From the NCBI GenBank assembly GCA_025060195.1, contig JANXCQ010000022.1, positions 16,496 to 80,495 on the forward strand: a stretch of 64,000 bases of DNA. Reading direction: 5' to 3'. This DNA comes from Gemmatales bacterium (lineage in GTDB: Bacteria > Planctomycetota > Planctomycetia > Gemmatales > HRBIN36). The notes under the pieces are model-generated. The model saw nothing but the letters and a program-made list of their open reading frames with translations, ran no database searches and was not told where the DNA came from. The translations under genes and the position numbers were made by a program. Of the stretch, positions 36,862-45,514 are shown one piece after another. How positions within the stretch are numbered: the first letter of the stretch is position 1; each line of letters opens with the position of its first letter.

Positions 36862-37677
36862 ATGATCGAAACCTGGATCGGTACCTCAGGATATTCGTAT
36901 CCCGATTGGGTGGGACCATTTTATCCGCCTGGAACCCCCTCCAGCCGCATGTTCGCCTATTACAGCCAGCATTTCCCCCTCACTGAGCTGAACTATACTT
37001 TTTATCGTGTGCCCACGCCACGGGAGTTAGTGCACTTAGTCGAAAAAGCGCCGACCGGCTTTCGCTTTATCGTTAAGCTCTATCAATCGGTCACGCACGA
37101 ACAAAAGCAGGACGATGTCCCCGCTTTGCAGGAAGCACTGACTGCCATGCAGCAAACCGGCGCCCTCTTAGCCGTCCTCGCCCAATTCCCCGAACGCTTT
37201 CATAACACCCAGCCCAACCGCGCCTGGCTGGAACAGTTAGCTCAGTGGTTCGGGGCTTACACCTTAGCTATTGAATTTCGCCACCGCTCCTGGGATCGCT
37301 CCAGCATTCGCCGCTGGCTACGGGAACTTAGTATCTTACAAGTCTCCGTGGATGTTCCCGCTTTACCCACTATATTCCCCACTAAGCTCGTGCTGACTGA
37401 TTCAACCCTCTATATTCGGCTCCATTCCCGCCGGGCTGAAACCTGGTATGCGGATGACAAGGCCCGTTACGATTATCTCTATAATGATGAAGAATTGGCG
37501 GAATGGATCGAAGCGATGCGTCAGGCACGTCCTCGCAGAGCTTGGATTCTTTTCAATAACTGCCAACGCGGTCAAGCCGCCATCAACGCCCGACGCATGG
37601 AGGAACTCCTACGTCATTTCCCTAAAGACTTCCACCTGATCACCCCGCCCGTTTCAAAAACCGGCCTCTTTGATTGA
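36862..37677 (+). CDS. DUF72-family protein
   Basis: 271 residues. The family start is unmistakable: WIGTSGYSYPDWVGPFYPPG, followed by YSQHFPLTELNYTFYRVP and GFRFIVKLYQSVTHEQ. Later blocks are LAIEFRHRSWDR, the YIRLHSRR strand, and WILFNNCQRGQAAINARRM (family FNN motif). DUF72 is a TIM-barrel family of unknown activity, often found near DNA-repair genes. No Shine-Dalgarno element precedes the ATG. The stand-alone phosphoesterase gene follows 63 bases downstream. Confidence 0.85.
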   Translation: MIETWIGTSGYSYPDWVGPFYPPGTPSSRMFAYYSQHFPLTELNYTFYRVPTPRELVHLVEKAPTGFRFIVKLYQSVTHEQKQDDVPALQEALTAMQQTGALLAVLAQFPERFHNTQPNRAWLEQLAQWFGAYTLAIEFRHRSWDRSSIRRWLRELSILQVSVDVPALPTIFPTKLVLTDSTLYIRLHSRRAETWYADDKARYDYLYNDEELAEWIEAMRQARPRRAWILFNNCQRGQAAINARRMEELLRHFPKDFHLITPPVSKTGLFD

Positions 37678-37740
37678 GCTATTAACCTATCCCCAATATG
37701 AAGTAGTATCTTCCTTATATCTAAGCGAATTAGGCATCCT

Positions 37741-38121
37741 ATGCTGCGCCACCAGGAAGAACACCAGCCGAAACGCTTCGTTTTATTACATCATGATTGG
37801 CCTCATCCCCATTATGATCTGATGCTGGAATGGCAAGGTGTCCTTAAGACATGGCGCACTGCCGAAATTCCTAAACCGGGCCTAAGTCTAACTATGGAAG
37901 CTATTGGCGACCATCGCCTGGCATATTTAGATTATGAGGGGCCCGTCGCGGGCAATCGCGGCACCGTCCGCGCTATCGATCGCGGCACTTATTATGGTGA
38001 TCTCGGCGACTTATCTAAGCCAATCCTTATTGATTTCCGAGGAGACTTAGTCCAGGGCCGCTATGAATTGCGCCTAATCCAGGCCCCTTGGTGGCAACTG
38101 AACTTTCTGGCTAAGGAATAG
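37741..38121 (+). CDS. Stand-alone LigD-type 3'-phosphoesterase domain protein
   Basis: 126 residues covering just the phosphoesterase domain that forms the N-terminus of LigD in bacterial end joining. Motifs: FVLLHHDWPHPHYDLMLEW with the metal-binding H and D residues, LKTWRTAEIP (LRSWAVPKGP-like), RLAYLDYEGPVAGNRGTVRAIDRGTY and YELRLIQAPWWQLNFLAKE. It would trim 3'-phosphate or ribonucleotide ends. No Ku, ligase or polymerase domain is nearby. The pairing with DUF72 suggests a joint repair role, which is inference. Confidence 0.8.
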   Translation: MLRHQEEHQPKRFVLLHHDWPHPHYDLMLEWQGVLKTWRTAEIPKPGLSLTMEAIGDHRLAYLDYEGPVAGNRGTVRAIDRGTYYGDLGDLSKPILIDFRGDLVQGRYELRLIQAPWWQLNFLAKE

Positions 38122-38270
38122 TAAAGATAACGCAGGGCAACCCTCGAAAACGACATTTAGAACCTCGGTAATGACTTAGTTGTATAGATAATGAATCACA
38201 ATAACCTCCCGCTTCCCATGGTAACATTTTCCCTTTGGCCTACCTGCTAAGGGAGCCAATACCAAAAAAC

Positions 38271-39863
38271 TTAGTCGGTGCGGGAAATCTGGTGCCGCAG
38301 CGGTTTGCCGGGTAACTTTTCCTGATATTTTCCCTCTGCAATAACAGGTTGGCCATTTATAAAAAGATAGATTACTCCCGTAGCGTACTGATGCGGTTTA
38401 TCAAAAGTTGCACGGTCGCGAAACTGGGTGGGGTCGAACACCACGATATCGGCGTAATAACCGACCCGCAGATAACCCCGTTGTGGTAATCGAAGTATAT
38501 CGGCGGGCAGACCAGTGGCCGACCGTATCGCCTGCTCTAAAGTGATGAGTTTGTCCTCCAGGGCATAGCGGCCGATCTTTCGCGGAAAGGTTCCATAATG
38601 GCGAGGATGAATCACGGCCGGCGACGGCGCCATGGCGCTCCCGTCGCTCGCGGTCGCCACCCATTCCTGACGCATAAACAGTCGAACGTCCTCTTCGTTC
38701 ATACCGAAATTCACCACGGAGGCGCCACCGTTACGCTCGATTTCCAGCACAATATCTAACACCGGACGCTTCTGCTCGCGGGCTAGCTGCGCTAATGATT
38801 TGCCATTCCATTCGGGCCGTTTACTATAGCTGGCGATGCGGATACTTTCCCCATGCTGATGTCTGCGGATGCTTTCTTCGATAGCCTTACGCATTTTGGG
38901 CCCGTGCTCCGCGTCCTCTAAGCGTTGGAGCATTTCCTTCTGGCTTCCCTCACGATAAATGGCAGGTATCAAGGTGGCTGCTAACGAGGTGCTGCTGGCT
39001 ATATAGGGGTATTGATCGGCAGTAACGCGCAGACCCAGTTCGCGTGCCCGGCGAATTAAGTCAATCGCCTCGGCCGATTTCCCCCACGCCGCCCGGCCCG
39101 AGCATTTGATATGAGATATATGCACGGGCAAGCCTGCTTTTTGACCAATAGTGATCGCTTCCTGCAGGGCCTCTAATAAGCCCGCCCCCTCATCCCGGAT
39201 ATGGCTGACATAAATACCTTGATAGCGCGCGACTACACGAGCCAAGGCGATAATTTCGTCGGTCTTAGCATAGCAACCCGGATTATAGATGAGACCCGTA
39301 GATAATCCCCAAGCGCCTTCCTGCATGCCCCGCTCGACCAGTTCTTGCATGCGCTGCAACTCCTCGGCCGAGGGAGGGCGGTTCACGTTGCCCATGACGT
39401 GAGCACGCAGGCTATTATGCGGAATCAGATGACAGACGTTCGTGCCCGCACCGTGTTTCTCAATTTCCGCATAATATGCAGCCACCTGGATAGGCCCGGA
39501 TCCGCAATTACCTGTGACGATCGTGGTGACACCTTGATATAAATAATTGAGATTCGCGCGGGTGTTTTTCTGGCGGATGGAATTGTCACTATGAGTATGC
39601 AAGTCGATGAAGCCGGGAGCCACGACTAGGTTCCGCCCCTGGATTCTCTTAGTTCCTGCCTTCGCGGTGAGCTGGCCCATCGCCACGATGCGGTCTCCTT
39701 TGACGGCAACATCTTGCACTGTGGGCGGAGCCCCACTACCGTCATACACGGTTCCGCCGACGAGCACATAATCGGCTTCCACGTCGGCAACATTTTGTCC
39801 TAAGCTCCCGGTGCCTGCGAGCAGGCAGCCTAAGGCTATGCTCAGTGCGAGGCGAAGTTTCAT
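38271..39863 (-). CDS. Exported N-acyl-D-amino-acid deacylase (D-aminoacylase)
   Basis: 530 residues with a signal peptide (RLALSIALGCLLAGTGSLG). It is an amidohydrolase: VAPGFIDLHTHSDNSI near residue 85 with the metal HxH, GVTTIVTGNCGSGP, GAWGLSTGLIYNPG, VSHIRDEGAGLLEAL, HISHIKCSGRAAWG, DQYPYIASST, and ASDGSAMAPSPAVIHPRHYGTFPR with the catalytic Asp. It releases D-amino acids from N-acyl forms, perhaps from peptidoglycan or exogenous material in the periplasm. Single gene, convergent with the phosphoesterase. Confidence 0.9.
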   Translation of the reverse strand: MKLRLALSIALGCLLAGTGSLGQNVADVEADYVLVGGTVYDGSGAPPTVQDVAVKGDRIVAMGQLTAKAGTKRIQGRNLVVAPGFIDLHTHSDNSIRQKNTRANLNYLYQGVTTIVTGNCGSGPIQVAAYYAEIEKHGAGTNVCHLIPHNSLRAHVMGNVNRPPSAEELQRMQELVERGMQEGAWGLSTGLIYNPGCYAKTDEIIALARVVARYQGIYVSHIRDEGAGLLEALQEAITIGQKAGLPVHISHIKCSGRAAWGKSAEAIDLIRRARELGLRVTADQYPYIASSTSLAATLIPAIYREGSQKEMLQRLEDAEHGPKMRKAIEESIRRHQHGESIRIASYSKRPEWNGKSLAQLAREQKRPVLDIVLEIERNGGASVVNFGMNEEDVRLFMRQEWVATASDGSAMAPSPAVIHPRHYGTFPRKIGRYALEDKLITLEQAIRSATGLPADILRLPQRGYLRVGYYADIVVFDPTQFRDRATFDKPHQYATGVIYLFINGQPVIAEGKYQEKLPGKPLRHQISRTD

Positions 39864-40064
39864 GGCCGGCTCCTTTGTTAGTCTTTGGAATGAAACCTCG
39901 TATTTCGTGGGATGCGCTTGACCCCGACGGGCGCATCGAGGGTTTTAGGTTTATCCTAATAGTGTGCGAGACGAAAACGAGAGAGGTGCCAGGCGGTAAC
40001 GGGATAGTTACAATGATGTCCTAGACAATTCTGCTCTAAGCTGTGAGCAGGAAGGAGGAAGCAC

Positions 40065-40934
40065 ATGTATCGTCGTCCAGCCGTAGCGCTTCTTGGGCTG
40101 ATCTACCTGGTTTCAGGCGTGTGGGGACAAGGGGCGGGCCGAGCGCCGGAGAGTAAGTCGGACGCCGCACCAAAGTCGGAAGAGCGACGCAAGACCAGTG
40201 CGACTGTTGAAGTCCAGGGGGTAGGTGTGGTACGGCTGCCTGCCGAGGGGGTACGTATTGTGATCACGTCGCACTTGCGGATGCCCCGAATCAAGGAAGC
40301 GCTGGAGGAGGACGCGCGTCTGGCTGCAAAACTGGAACAGGCGTGGCGCCAGCTCGGACTGGGCAATATGCAGATACGTACGATAGACCAGCAGTTCCAA
40401 GCCGTGCGAACGCCGGATCCGAATCAGCCCGCCCTGGATCTGCACGATTTGCCTGTGGTGGGTTACTCAGTGTGTCGGTCGTATATCGTCGAAATCAGCG
40501 ATGTGCCGGCCGAGCAACTGCCCGAGGCGGCCGCTAAAGTGCAAAAGGTAGCCTTAGAGCATGGTGCAGTGCTAGGCACGTTGGTGTTGAATCATCCGCT
40601 CGGGAACGTTATGCCGGGGCCGGGCGCTGGGGATTCGCCGGCGCCGTCGCCGATTACTTACTTTCGGCGCAACCCGGAGGAGGCCTATCAGCAAGCCTTG
40701 AAGCAAGCGAAAGACAACGCGTGGAAGAAGGTTCAGGCTTTGTATGGGGACGCAGTCCCGTTGCGCATGACTATCCAGGAGGTCAACTTGACGTCGCCCG
40801 ATGCTCCAATTAGCTCGGCGGTGCCCCAGTTCGCTCTTCGAGCACCCTTGCCTGCGGGGCAGTTCTCACGCTTTGCCTCGGCAGCGCCAGAAGTCGAAAT
40901 CGTTGCGGTGGTTCGTCTGATATGTGAATACTAA
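40065..40934 (+). CDS. Exported SIMPL-domain (DUF541) protein
   Basis: 289 residues, GGAGG seven bases before the ATG. A signal peptide (AVALLGLIYLVSGVWGQG) precedes a Lys/Ser linker. The SIMPL fold starts at about residue 45: ATVEVQGVGVVRLPAEGVRIVITS, then DLPVVGYSVCRSYIVEISDVPAEQL (family motif GY.V...+.V.+.), and a terminal VEIVAVVRLICEY strand. DUF541 proteins are periplasmic or outer-membrane oligomers of unknown role. The gene is divergent from the D-aminoacylase across 201 bases. Confidence 0.8.
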   Translation: MYRRPAVALLGLIYLVSGVWGQGAGRAPESKSDAAPKSEERRKTSATVEVQGVGVVRLPAEGVRIVITSHLRMPRIKEALEEDARLAAKLEQAWRQLGLGNMQIRTIDQQFQAVRTPDPNQPALDLHDLPVVGYSVCRSYIVEISDVPAEQLPEAAAKVQKVALEHGAVLGTLVLNHPLGNVMPGPGAGDSPAPSPITYFRRNPEEAYQQALKQAKDNAWKKVQALYGDAVPLRMTIQEVNLTSPDAPISSAVPQFALRAPLPAGQFSRFASAAPEVEIVAVVRLICEY

Positions 40935-41164
40935 GAACCATAATCATGCTTGCTCCGAGCCGGCCGTTATTCCGGTGAACCGCAGCTTACCTAGATGAAG
41001 CGCCGAGCTAAGGGCGCATGGGGTTAACCTATCGTCATAACACGGTTTAATCCCTGCCCTTGGAAATGTTGGCAAGCCAAAGCGCACAATCTATCAGCAG
41101 CCGCATGACCGGCCCAGGAATATCAAATTTTGTCAACGGTTTGGCTGCACCTGAAGGCTCGAGT

Positions 41165-41848
41165 TTAATTGCGGCTGCGTAGGAGCATGAGGTGTCGGGA
41201 AAAGCGCTCTTTGAGATGGCGATGCACTTTCCGAAGCAGTTCGATATCGGAGTCGGTGATTTCGCGTTGCTGAATGATTAGGCCGTGCTTAGTGGCCAGT
41301 TCCTGCGCGGTATCGAGGAGCTTTTCGACAGCCTGGAGTTTGCGGTCTACCGCTTCGCCAGTGGTTTGCTCACCGAGGTCCCAGAATTTGCAGGCATCGG
41401 CAAAGGTCAGGTCAAAGGTTTGGCCGGTAACGAATTTATCCACTGCGGCAGCATCGAGCATATGGAGTAGCAATTTTTGTTGCTCGCGGGGCAGGCGTGA
41501 CGACGCGGGTGTTTCCTCTTCAGGTTCTTGGCCTTCGAGAATGCGTTTGGCGATGCGCTGGCCGTCGCGGGAGAGGGAGTAAAGTTTTTGTCCGACCTTG
41601 GCCAGCCAACCGCGTTTGGCCAAGCCACGTTCTCCCATAATGGCCGAGAGCACACGGTTGGCGTCGGGGTATTGCTCGGCATATCCGCGCAAACCGAAAG
41701 CTTTGGGAAACTCTTTCCAGGCGGCCACGATGAGGTCTTCGGCGCTGAACGGCGAGTGGCCCTGTTGTTCGAGCTTCCAAGCCGCTAAGAGGATCATCTC
41801 CGGTAAGGTCAGGTTAGTGCGGTTGGAGTTGGGGACGGTGCGGATCAA
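41165..41848 (-). CDS. Hypothetical DNA-binding-like protein next to MerR regulator
   Basis: 227 residues if the TTG at 41848 is used; GGAAGG lies eight bases upstream and this avoids overlap with the MerR gene. Longer (ATG at 41929) and shorter starts are possible. The first half has winged-helix-like parts: LPEMILLAAWKLEQQG, FSAEDLIVAAWKEFPKAFGLRGY, NRVLSAIMGERGLAKRGWLAKVGQKLYSLSRDG. The second half is helical with a charged end. No named family. It follows the MerR gene by 16 bases, so the two likely act together. Confidence 0.6.
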   Translation of the reverse strand: MIRTVPNSNRTNLTLPEMILLAAWKLEQQGHSPFSAEDLIVAAWKEFPKAFGLRGYAEQYPDANRVLSAIMGERGLAKRGWLAKVGQKLYSLSRDGQRIAKRILEGQEPEEETPASSRLPREQQKLLLHMLDAAAVDKFVTGQTFDLTFADACKFWDLGEQTTGEAVDRKLQAVEKLLDTAQELATKHGLIIQQREITDSDIELLRKVHRHLKERFSRHLMLLRSRN

Positions 41849-41864
41849 GGCGAGGCCCTTCCTT

Positions 41865-42431
41865 TTAGGAGGCTGCCCTCCCGACAGCCGCGGAACCTTC
41901 CCGAAGTCCCTCCCGGGATGTGCGCACACGCTGGGCTGGGTCAGCGCTTTGTTTGCCAGTATCGCCTGCGTAGAACAGATTAGACACCTCTTCCGGATGT
42001 AGCCGCGCTACTTCACGCTGCACTTCACACGCTAAGCGACCAATGGGTACCAGGAATAACATCTGCCCACCTGCCAGAGTATCGACTACCTTGCGATCGC
42101 GACAGGCGCTGGTGGGATCGCTTGTCAATAGAAATACACTGTGGCCGTCGGTCAACAAGTTGAGGTTCGCCAATGGTTGTTCACATTGCGGATATACTTC
42201 CCGCAAATAGCGTAAGCATTGACGTATCTTTTGCAGACTGATCCCTTCGCGGCGTAACATGACCGCCGTTTTGATCGCCAGGATGTCCAAGAAGGAATAA
42301 ACTCGGCGTGTCCCTTTACCGCGGGCTCGTGCGATCGAGGGGCGAATGAGATTGGTTCGGTCCCAGTGAATCAGTTGCTTGACCGTCGCCCCCGTGACCC
42401 GTGCCACAGTATCTAACAGAAAGCCAGCCAT
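41865..42431 (-). CDS. MerR-family transcriptional regulator
   Basis: 188 residues from the ATG at 42431, with AAGGA six bases upstream; the frame is open further but without a ribosome site. Residues about 5-70 are a MerR helix-turn-helix and wing: LDTVARVTGATVKQLIHWDR, then RGKGTRRVYSFLDILAIKTAVMLRREGISLQKIRQCLRYLRE. The C-terminal part (VFLLTSDPTSACRDRKVVDTLAGGQM) may bind a ligand or the partner. The divergent xdhC promoter is only about 210 bases away and could be a target. Confidence 0.8.
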   Translation of the reverse strand: MAGFLLDTVARVTGATVKQLIHWDRTNLIRPSIARARGKGTRRVYSFLDILAIKTAVMLRREGISLQKIRQCLRYLREVYPQCEQPLANLNLLTDGHSVFLLTSDPTSACRDRKVVDTLAGGQMLFLVPIGRLACEVQREVARLHPEEVSNLFYAGDTGKQSADPAQRVRTSREGLREGSAAVGRAAS

Positions 42432-42643
42432 AATTTCCTTAAGGACATCCAAATGGCACTGATGGCATTTTAACGACCCACGTTGCTTCGGCAAGATAGC
42501 TTCGGCGATTTTATGGCTTGGAGTAGAAGTTGGCCACCAGGATTTTGCCCTTACGGGCTGGTTTTTCGGAGGGGACCGACGGTTTGCCGGGCCAGCGCAC
42601 TAACTGTATGATGTAGTGTAAAACATTCGCTGAGGCTGAGGTG

Positions 42644-43759
42644 ATGCTGCGTGACGTGCTAGCTGCGACGGTGCGCGCCTTAGAAAGCGGCACGCCCGCA
42701 GTATTATGTACCTTAGTGGAGACGCGTGGCTCGACGCCGCAGAAACCTGGCGCGGCCATGCTCGTGTTTCCCGATGGGCGGCAAGTAGGCACATTAGGAG
42801 GCGGGTGTGTCGAGGCGGAGGTCAAACAACGTGCCTGCCGGTGCACGGATCCGCATCGGCCCGAGTTGTTGGTCTTCCATCTGGATCATGATTACGGTTG
42901 GGACGACGGACTGATTTGTGGTGGCCGCATGACCATCGCTGTCCAACCGTTGGTGGGCGACGGGTTCGGCTCGTCAGCGCTGCATGACTATTTCCGTCGC
43001 GTCCAGGAACATTTGGGCCAAGGGTTCGGAGGGTTGGAAGTGATCGCGCTGCAAGGACGAGACGGTTTTTCCGCAGGGGCGCGTTGGTTGTTGGATGCAG
43101 AACACCGTGTGCTGGCGCAGCTTCATGCCCAGACCTTACCGGCAGCGCTGCTGCCCCTGCTGCCACGTTTGGAACCGCTGCCGCGGCCGCAAAGTCGGGA
43201 CGGTTTCGCGATCTTACCCATCGCGCCGCGGATTCGCTTACTTATCGTTGGTGCGGGACACGTAGGCCAGGCCGTGGCACGTCTGGCCCACGAAGCGGAC
43301 TTTGCCGTCTGGGTGCTGGACGACCGCGAGGCTTACGCGAACCGCGAGCGTTTCCCGAATGCCGAGCGGATTCTCGTCGGGCCGTTAGATCAGGTGCTAG
43401 AGCAATTGCTGCCCCAGGACATTACGCCGCATACCTACTGTCTGATCGTCACGCGTGGGCATCAGCACGACGAGCAAGCCCTTTACTATCTGGCGCCCAG
43501 CCGTGCTGCCTACGTGGGCATGATCGGCAGCCGACGCAAGATTCGTCTGATTTTCGAGGACTTGCTCGCGCGGGGCGTGGCCGAGCCAGCGTTACGCCGT
43601 GTCAAGGCACCGATTGGCATAAACATCGGCTCGCAGACGGTCGTGGAGATCGCCATCAGCGTCGTGGCCGAACTCATTGCCTTTCGCAATCTGGGACCCG
43701 CGGAAGCGGAGAAACTACGCCACTTCGAGCCTGTTTGGCCCATGGGGACATCCTCATGA
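42644..43759 (+). CDS. xdhC: XdhC/CoxI-family molybdoenzyme maturation protein
   Basis: 371 residues from ATG at 42644 (a GTG directly before it is also in frame). N-terminal XdhC domain: VLCTLVETRGSTPQKPGAAMLVFPDG then GTLGGGCVEAEV. C-terminal Rossmann domain: RLLIVGAGHVGQAVARLA, VWVLDDREAYANRERFP, HDEQALYYLAPSRAAYVGMIGSRRKI, IGINIGSQTVVEIAISVVAELIA. Such proteins bind molybdenum cofactor and insert its sulfurated form into xanthine-dehydrogenase-type enzymes. Its stop overlaps the next start (ATGA). No hydroxylase gene is in the window. Confidence 0.88.
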   Translation: MLRDVLAATVRALESGTPAVLCTLVETRGSTPQKPGAAMLVFPDGRQVGTLGGGCVEAEVKQRACRCTDPHRPELLVFHLDHDYGWDDGLICGGRMTIAVQPLVGDGFGSSALHDYFRRVQEHLGQGFGGLEVIALQGRDGFSAGARWLLDAEHRVLAQLHAQTLPAALLPLLPRLEPLPRPQSRDGFAILPIAPRIRLLIVGAGHVGQAVARLAHEADFAVWVLDDREAYANRERFPNAERILVGPLDQVLEQLLPQDITPHTYCLIVTRGHQHDEQALYYLAPSRAAYVGMIGSRRKIRLIFEDLLARGVAEPALRRVKAPIGINIGSQTVVEIAISVVAELIAFRNLGPAEAEKLRHFEPVWPMGTSS

Positions 43760-44391
43760 TTGTTGGTTTAGTGCCCGCAGCTGGGAAAAGTGTTCGTTTC
43801 GGCAGGAATAAACTCCTCGAGCTGATTGACAATCGGACAGTGTTAGAGCACGTTATGAGCGCCCTGCGAGCAGGGGGAGCGTCGGCGGTGGTGGTCGTTG
43901 CCCGCGAAGATGCGACGCTGCCGAAGGTTCTCGAGCGGGCAGGTGCCTGGCCTGTCGTGTTGGAGTACGAGACCGCTGACATGCGTGAGACGGTCGAGGC
44001 CGGTCTGCAATGGTTAGCGCGACAACGTAAGACGGTGGAAGCCTGGCTGCTGTGTCCGGCCGACTATCCGGCCATTGGCGCTGACGTGGTGAGGCAGCTG
44101 ATCATGTCGTATCGGACCGGTATCCGCGAGGCGGTTTACGTCCCCACTTATCAGGGTCGTCGCGGCCATCCGGTGTTGTTGGCTTGGTCGCACGCCGAGC
44201 GATTGTGGCGATTTCCCAAAACTGCGGGAATCAACGCGTATATCCGCCAGCAGCCCGTGGTGGAAGTGGCCGTCGCATGCCCGGGGATTCTTTACGACTT
44301 AGATACGGTCGAGGACTTAGCTCGCCTCCGTGCTTTTTGGGAATCATCGTTGCAAAGCGCGACAGGGCTGTGCGATAATGCTACACCGTAA
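43756..44391 (+). CDS. mocA: MocA/MobA-like molybdenum-cofactor nucleotidyltransferase
   Basis: 211 residues, start overlapping the xdhC stop. The nucleotide-binding start is LVPAAGKSVRFGRNKLLELI (family LxAAGxSxRxGxxK), followed by LLCPADYPAIGADVV with the metal-binding acidic site, YQGRRGHPVLLAW, and a terminal YDLDTVEDLARL. These enzymes attach CMP (MocA) or GMP to molybdopterin. Coupling to XdhC favours MocA, which serves hydroxylase-type molybdoenzymes, or the related CoxD-side maturation role. Symbol given by family and context. Confidence 0.78.
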   Translation: MIVGLVPAAGKSVRFGRNKLLELIDNRTVLEHVMSALRAGGASAVVVVAREDATLPKVLERAGAWPVVLEYETADMRETVEAGLQWLARQRKTVEAWLLCPADYPAIGADVVRQLIMSYRTGIREAVYVPTYQGRRGHPVLLAWSHAERLWRFPKTAGINAYIRQQPVVEVAVACPGILYDLDTVEDLARLRAFWESSLQSATGLCDNATP

Positions 44392-44530
44392 TCGTCCCGC
44401 GCTGTGTCAGCGTCGAAGTTGTCTATGCCCCTGAGATGCCAAGCAACCACGAGATTCTTCGCTAAACAGTTCACGAGGCACGTTAGATGCAAAGATTTGG
44501 CGCGCACGTTGCTAATTAGGTGAGCTAGAA

Positions 44531-44656
44531 TGGGACTTGGAAGCGAGTCGCGAGTCCCACGGAGAGGCTGTACTCTCCCGACCCTCCCCACACCATAGGG
44601 CGCGAGGAGCCTACCGCAAGCGAGTCCCGGTGCACGGCCCTCGCGCTCGACTTTTT
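44531..44656 (+). ncRNA. Structured leader or small RNA with mutually exclusive stems
   Basis: Three hairpins on the + strand before the UPF0316 gene. First, TGGGACT (44531) pairs with AGTCCCA (44553). Second, GGAGAG (44561) pairs with CTCTCC (44573). Third, GCGCGAGG (44600) pairs with CCTCGCGC (44639), followed by TTTTT at 44652. The element CGAGTCCC occurs twice, at 44551 and 44621, and both copies can pair with GGGACTTG at 44532-44539. The second copy is inside the terminator-like hairpin. That gives a possible attenuation switch. No known riboswitch class was recognised. A self-standing sRNA is the alternative. Confidence 0.5.
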
Positions 44657-44826
44657 AAATTCTACGCAGCTTGTTGGTTGTTGTCGGGCCACTCGACCTT
44701 GGAAGTTGCACTTGCTCAAATCCGGCGGTGTGCTGTATTGGCACTGCGTTGCCCTGAGCGGCATCGATAGGGCTGTCCCTCAAAGTGCCAAGGGATGTCA
44801 AGCAACGCCAGGAGGGAGAATCGCGC

Positions 44827-45453
44827 ATGGAGGCTTGGCAGTCCGCAGCATGGACCCTTGTTGTGTTCGTGGCGGAAACATGTGTCGTGACCTTGAGCAC
44901 CATCCGCACCATTCTGATCGCGCGGCACCAGCGCGTGCTGGCGCCGCTGCTCGGCTTAGTGGAAATCACTCTCTGGCTACTGGCCATTACCCAGGTGATA
45001 AGCAACCTGAAGCGACCTAGTTACTTTGTCGCCTTCGTTGCGGGATTCGGTGTCGGTAATTATTTGGGCGTGTGCCTGGAAGAGTGGATGGCTTTAGGCT
45101 ATGCGGTGGTGCAGATCGTAACGCGGAAAGATCCGAGGGCTATGGTTCAGGCCTTCAGCGAAGCCCGTTTTGGTGTTACCCGACTGGATGGCCATGGCGT
45201 TATGGGGCCTGTGCATTTGCTCTTCAGCGTGGTTCCGCGCGCGAAGCTGGCGGAGGTTAGCCAGTTGATCGAAGCCACCGATCCCGAAGCGTTCTACACC
45301 GTGGAGGAACTGCGCAGCATTCGTCGGGGCTTTTTACCGCCGGCGATGGTATTTCCCTTGTGGTCGACTCGACGAGGCATGCCTGTCGCAAACCTGGGGG
45401 GTAGCGAGGCTCGTGCCCCTAGTTGCGAGAAAATTTTGCGAAAATCCTGTTGA
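44827..45453 (+). CDS. UPF0316/DUF2179-type membrane protein
   Basis: 208 residues; AGGAGGGAG ahead of the ATG at 44827 picks this start. Three N-terminal membrane segments (WTLVVFVAETCVVTLSTI, VLAPLLGLVEITLWLLAITQVI, YFVAFVAGFGVGNYLGVCLEEWMALGY) carry the UPF0316 pattern, and the cytoplasmic DUF2179-like half follows (FGVTRLDGHGVMGPVHLLFSVVPRAKLAEVSQLIEATDPEAFYTVEELRSI). Biochemical role unknown. The preceding structured RNA suggests control at the leader. infC follows 61 bases downstream. Confidence 0.82.
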   Translation: MEAWQSAAWTLVVFVAETCVVTLSTIRTILIARHQRVLAPLLGLVEITLWLLAITQVISNLKRPSYFVAFVAGFGVGNYLGVCLEEWMALGYAVVQIVTRKDPRAMVQAFSEARFGVTRLDGHGVMGPVHLLFSVVPRAKLAEVSQLIEATDPEAFYTVEELRSIRRGFLPPAMVFPLWSTRRGMPVANLGGSEARAPSCEKILRKSC

Positions 45454-45514
45454 CCGACTTACTTACTTGGAGTATTTGATTAACAGAGAAGCAAGATTCC
45501 GAGGAGGCTAGCGT

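Noticed and set aside
38230..38260. Terminator between the convergent phosphoesterase and D-aminoacylase genes
   Set aside because: Only a five-pair stem (CCCTT/AAGGG) without a T-run could be found.
42432..42494. CxxC-containing extension of the MerR protein
   Set aside because: KCHQC could look like a metal site, but the AAGGA element points to the ATG at 42431, and the extension has no ribosome site.
43084..43755. N-terminal extension of the MocA frame
   Set aside because: It lies within xdhC in another frame. The family start LVPAAGKS follows the ATG at 43756 directly.
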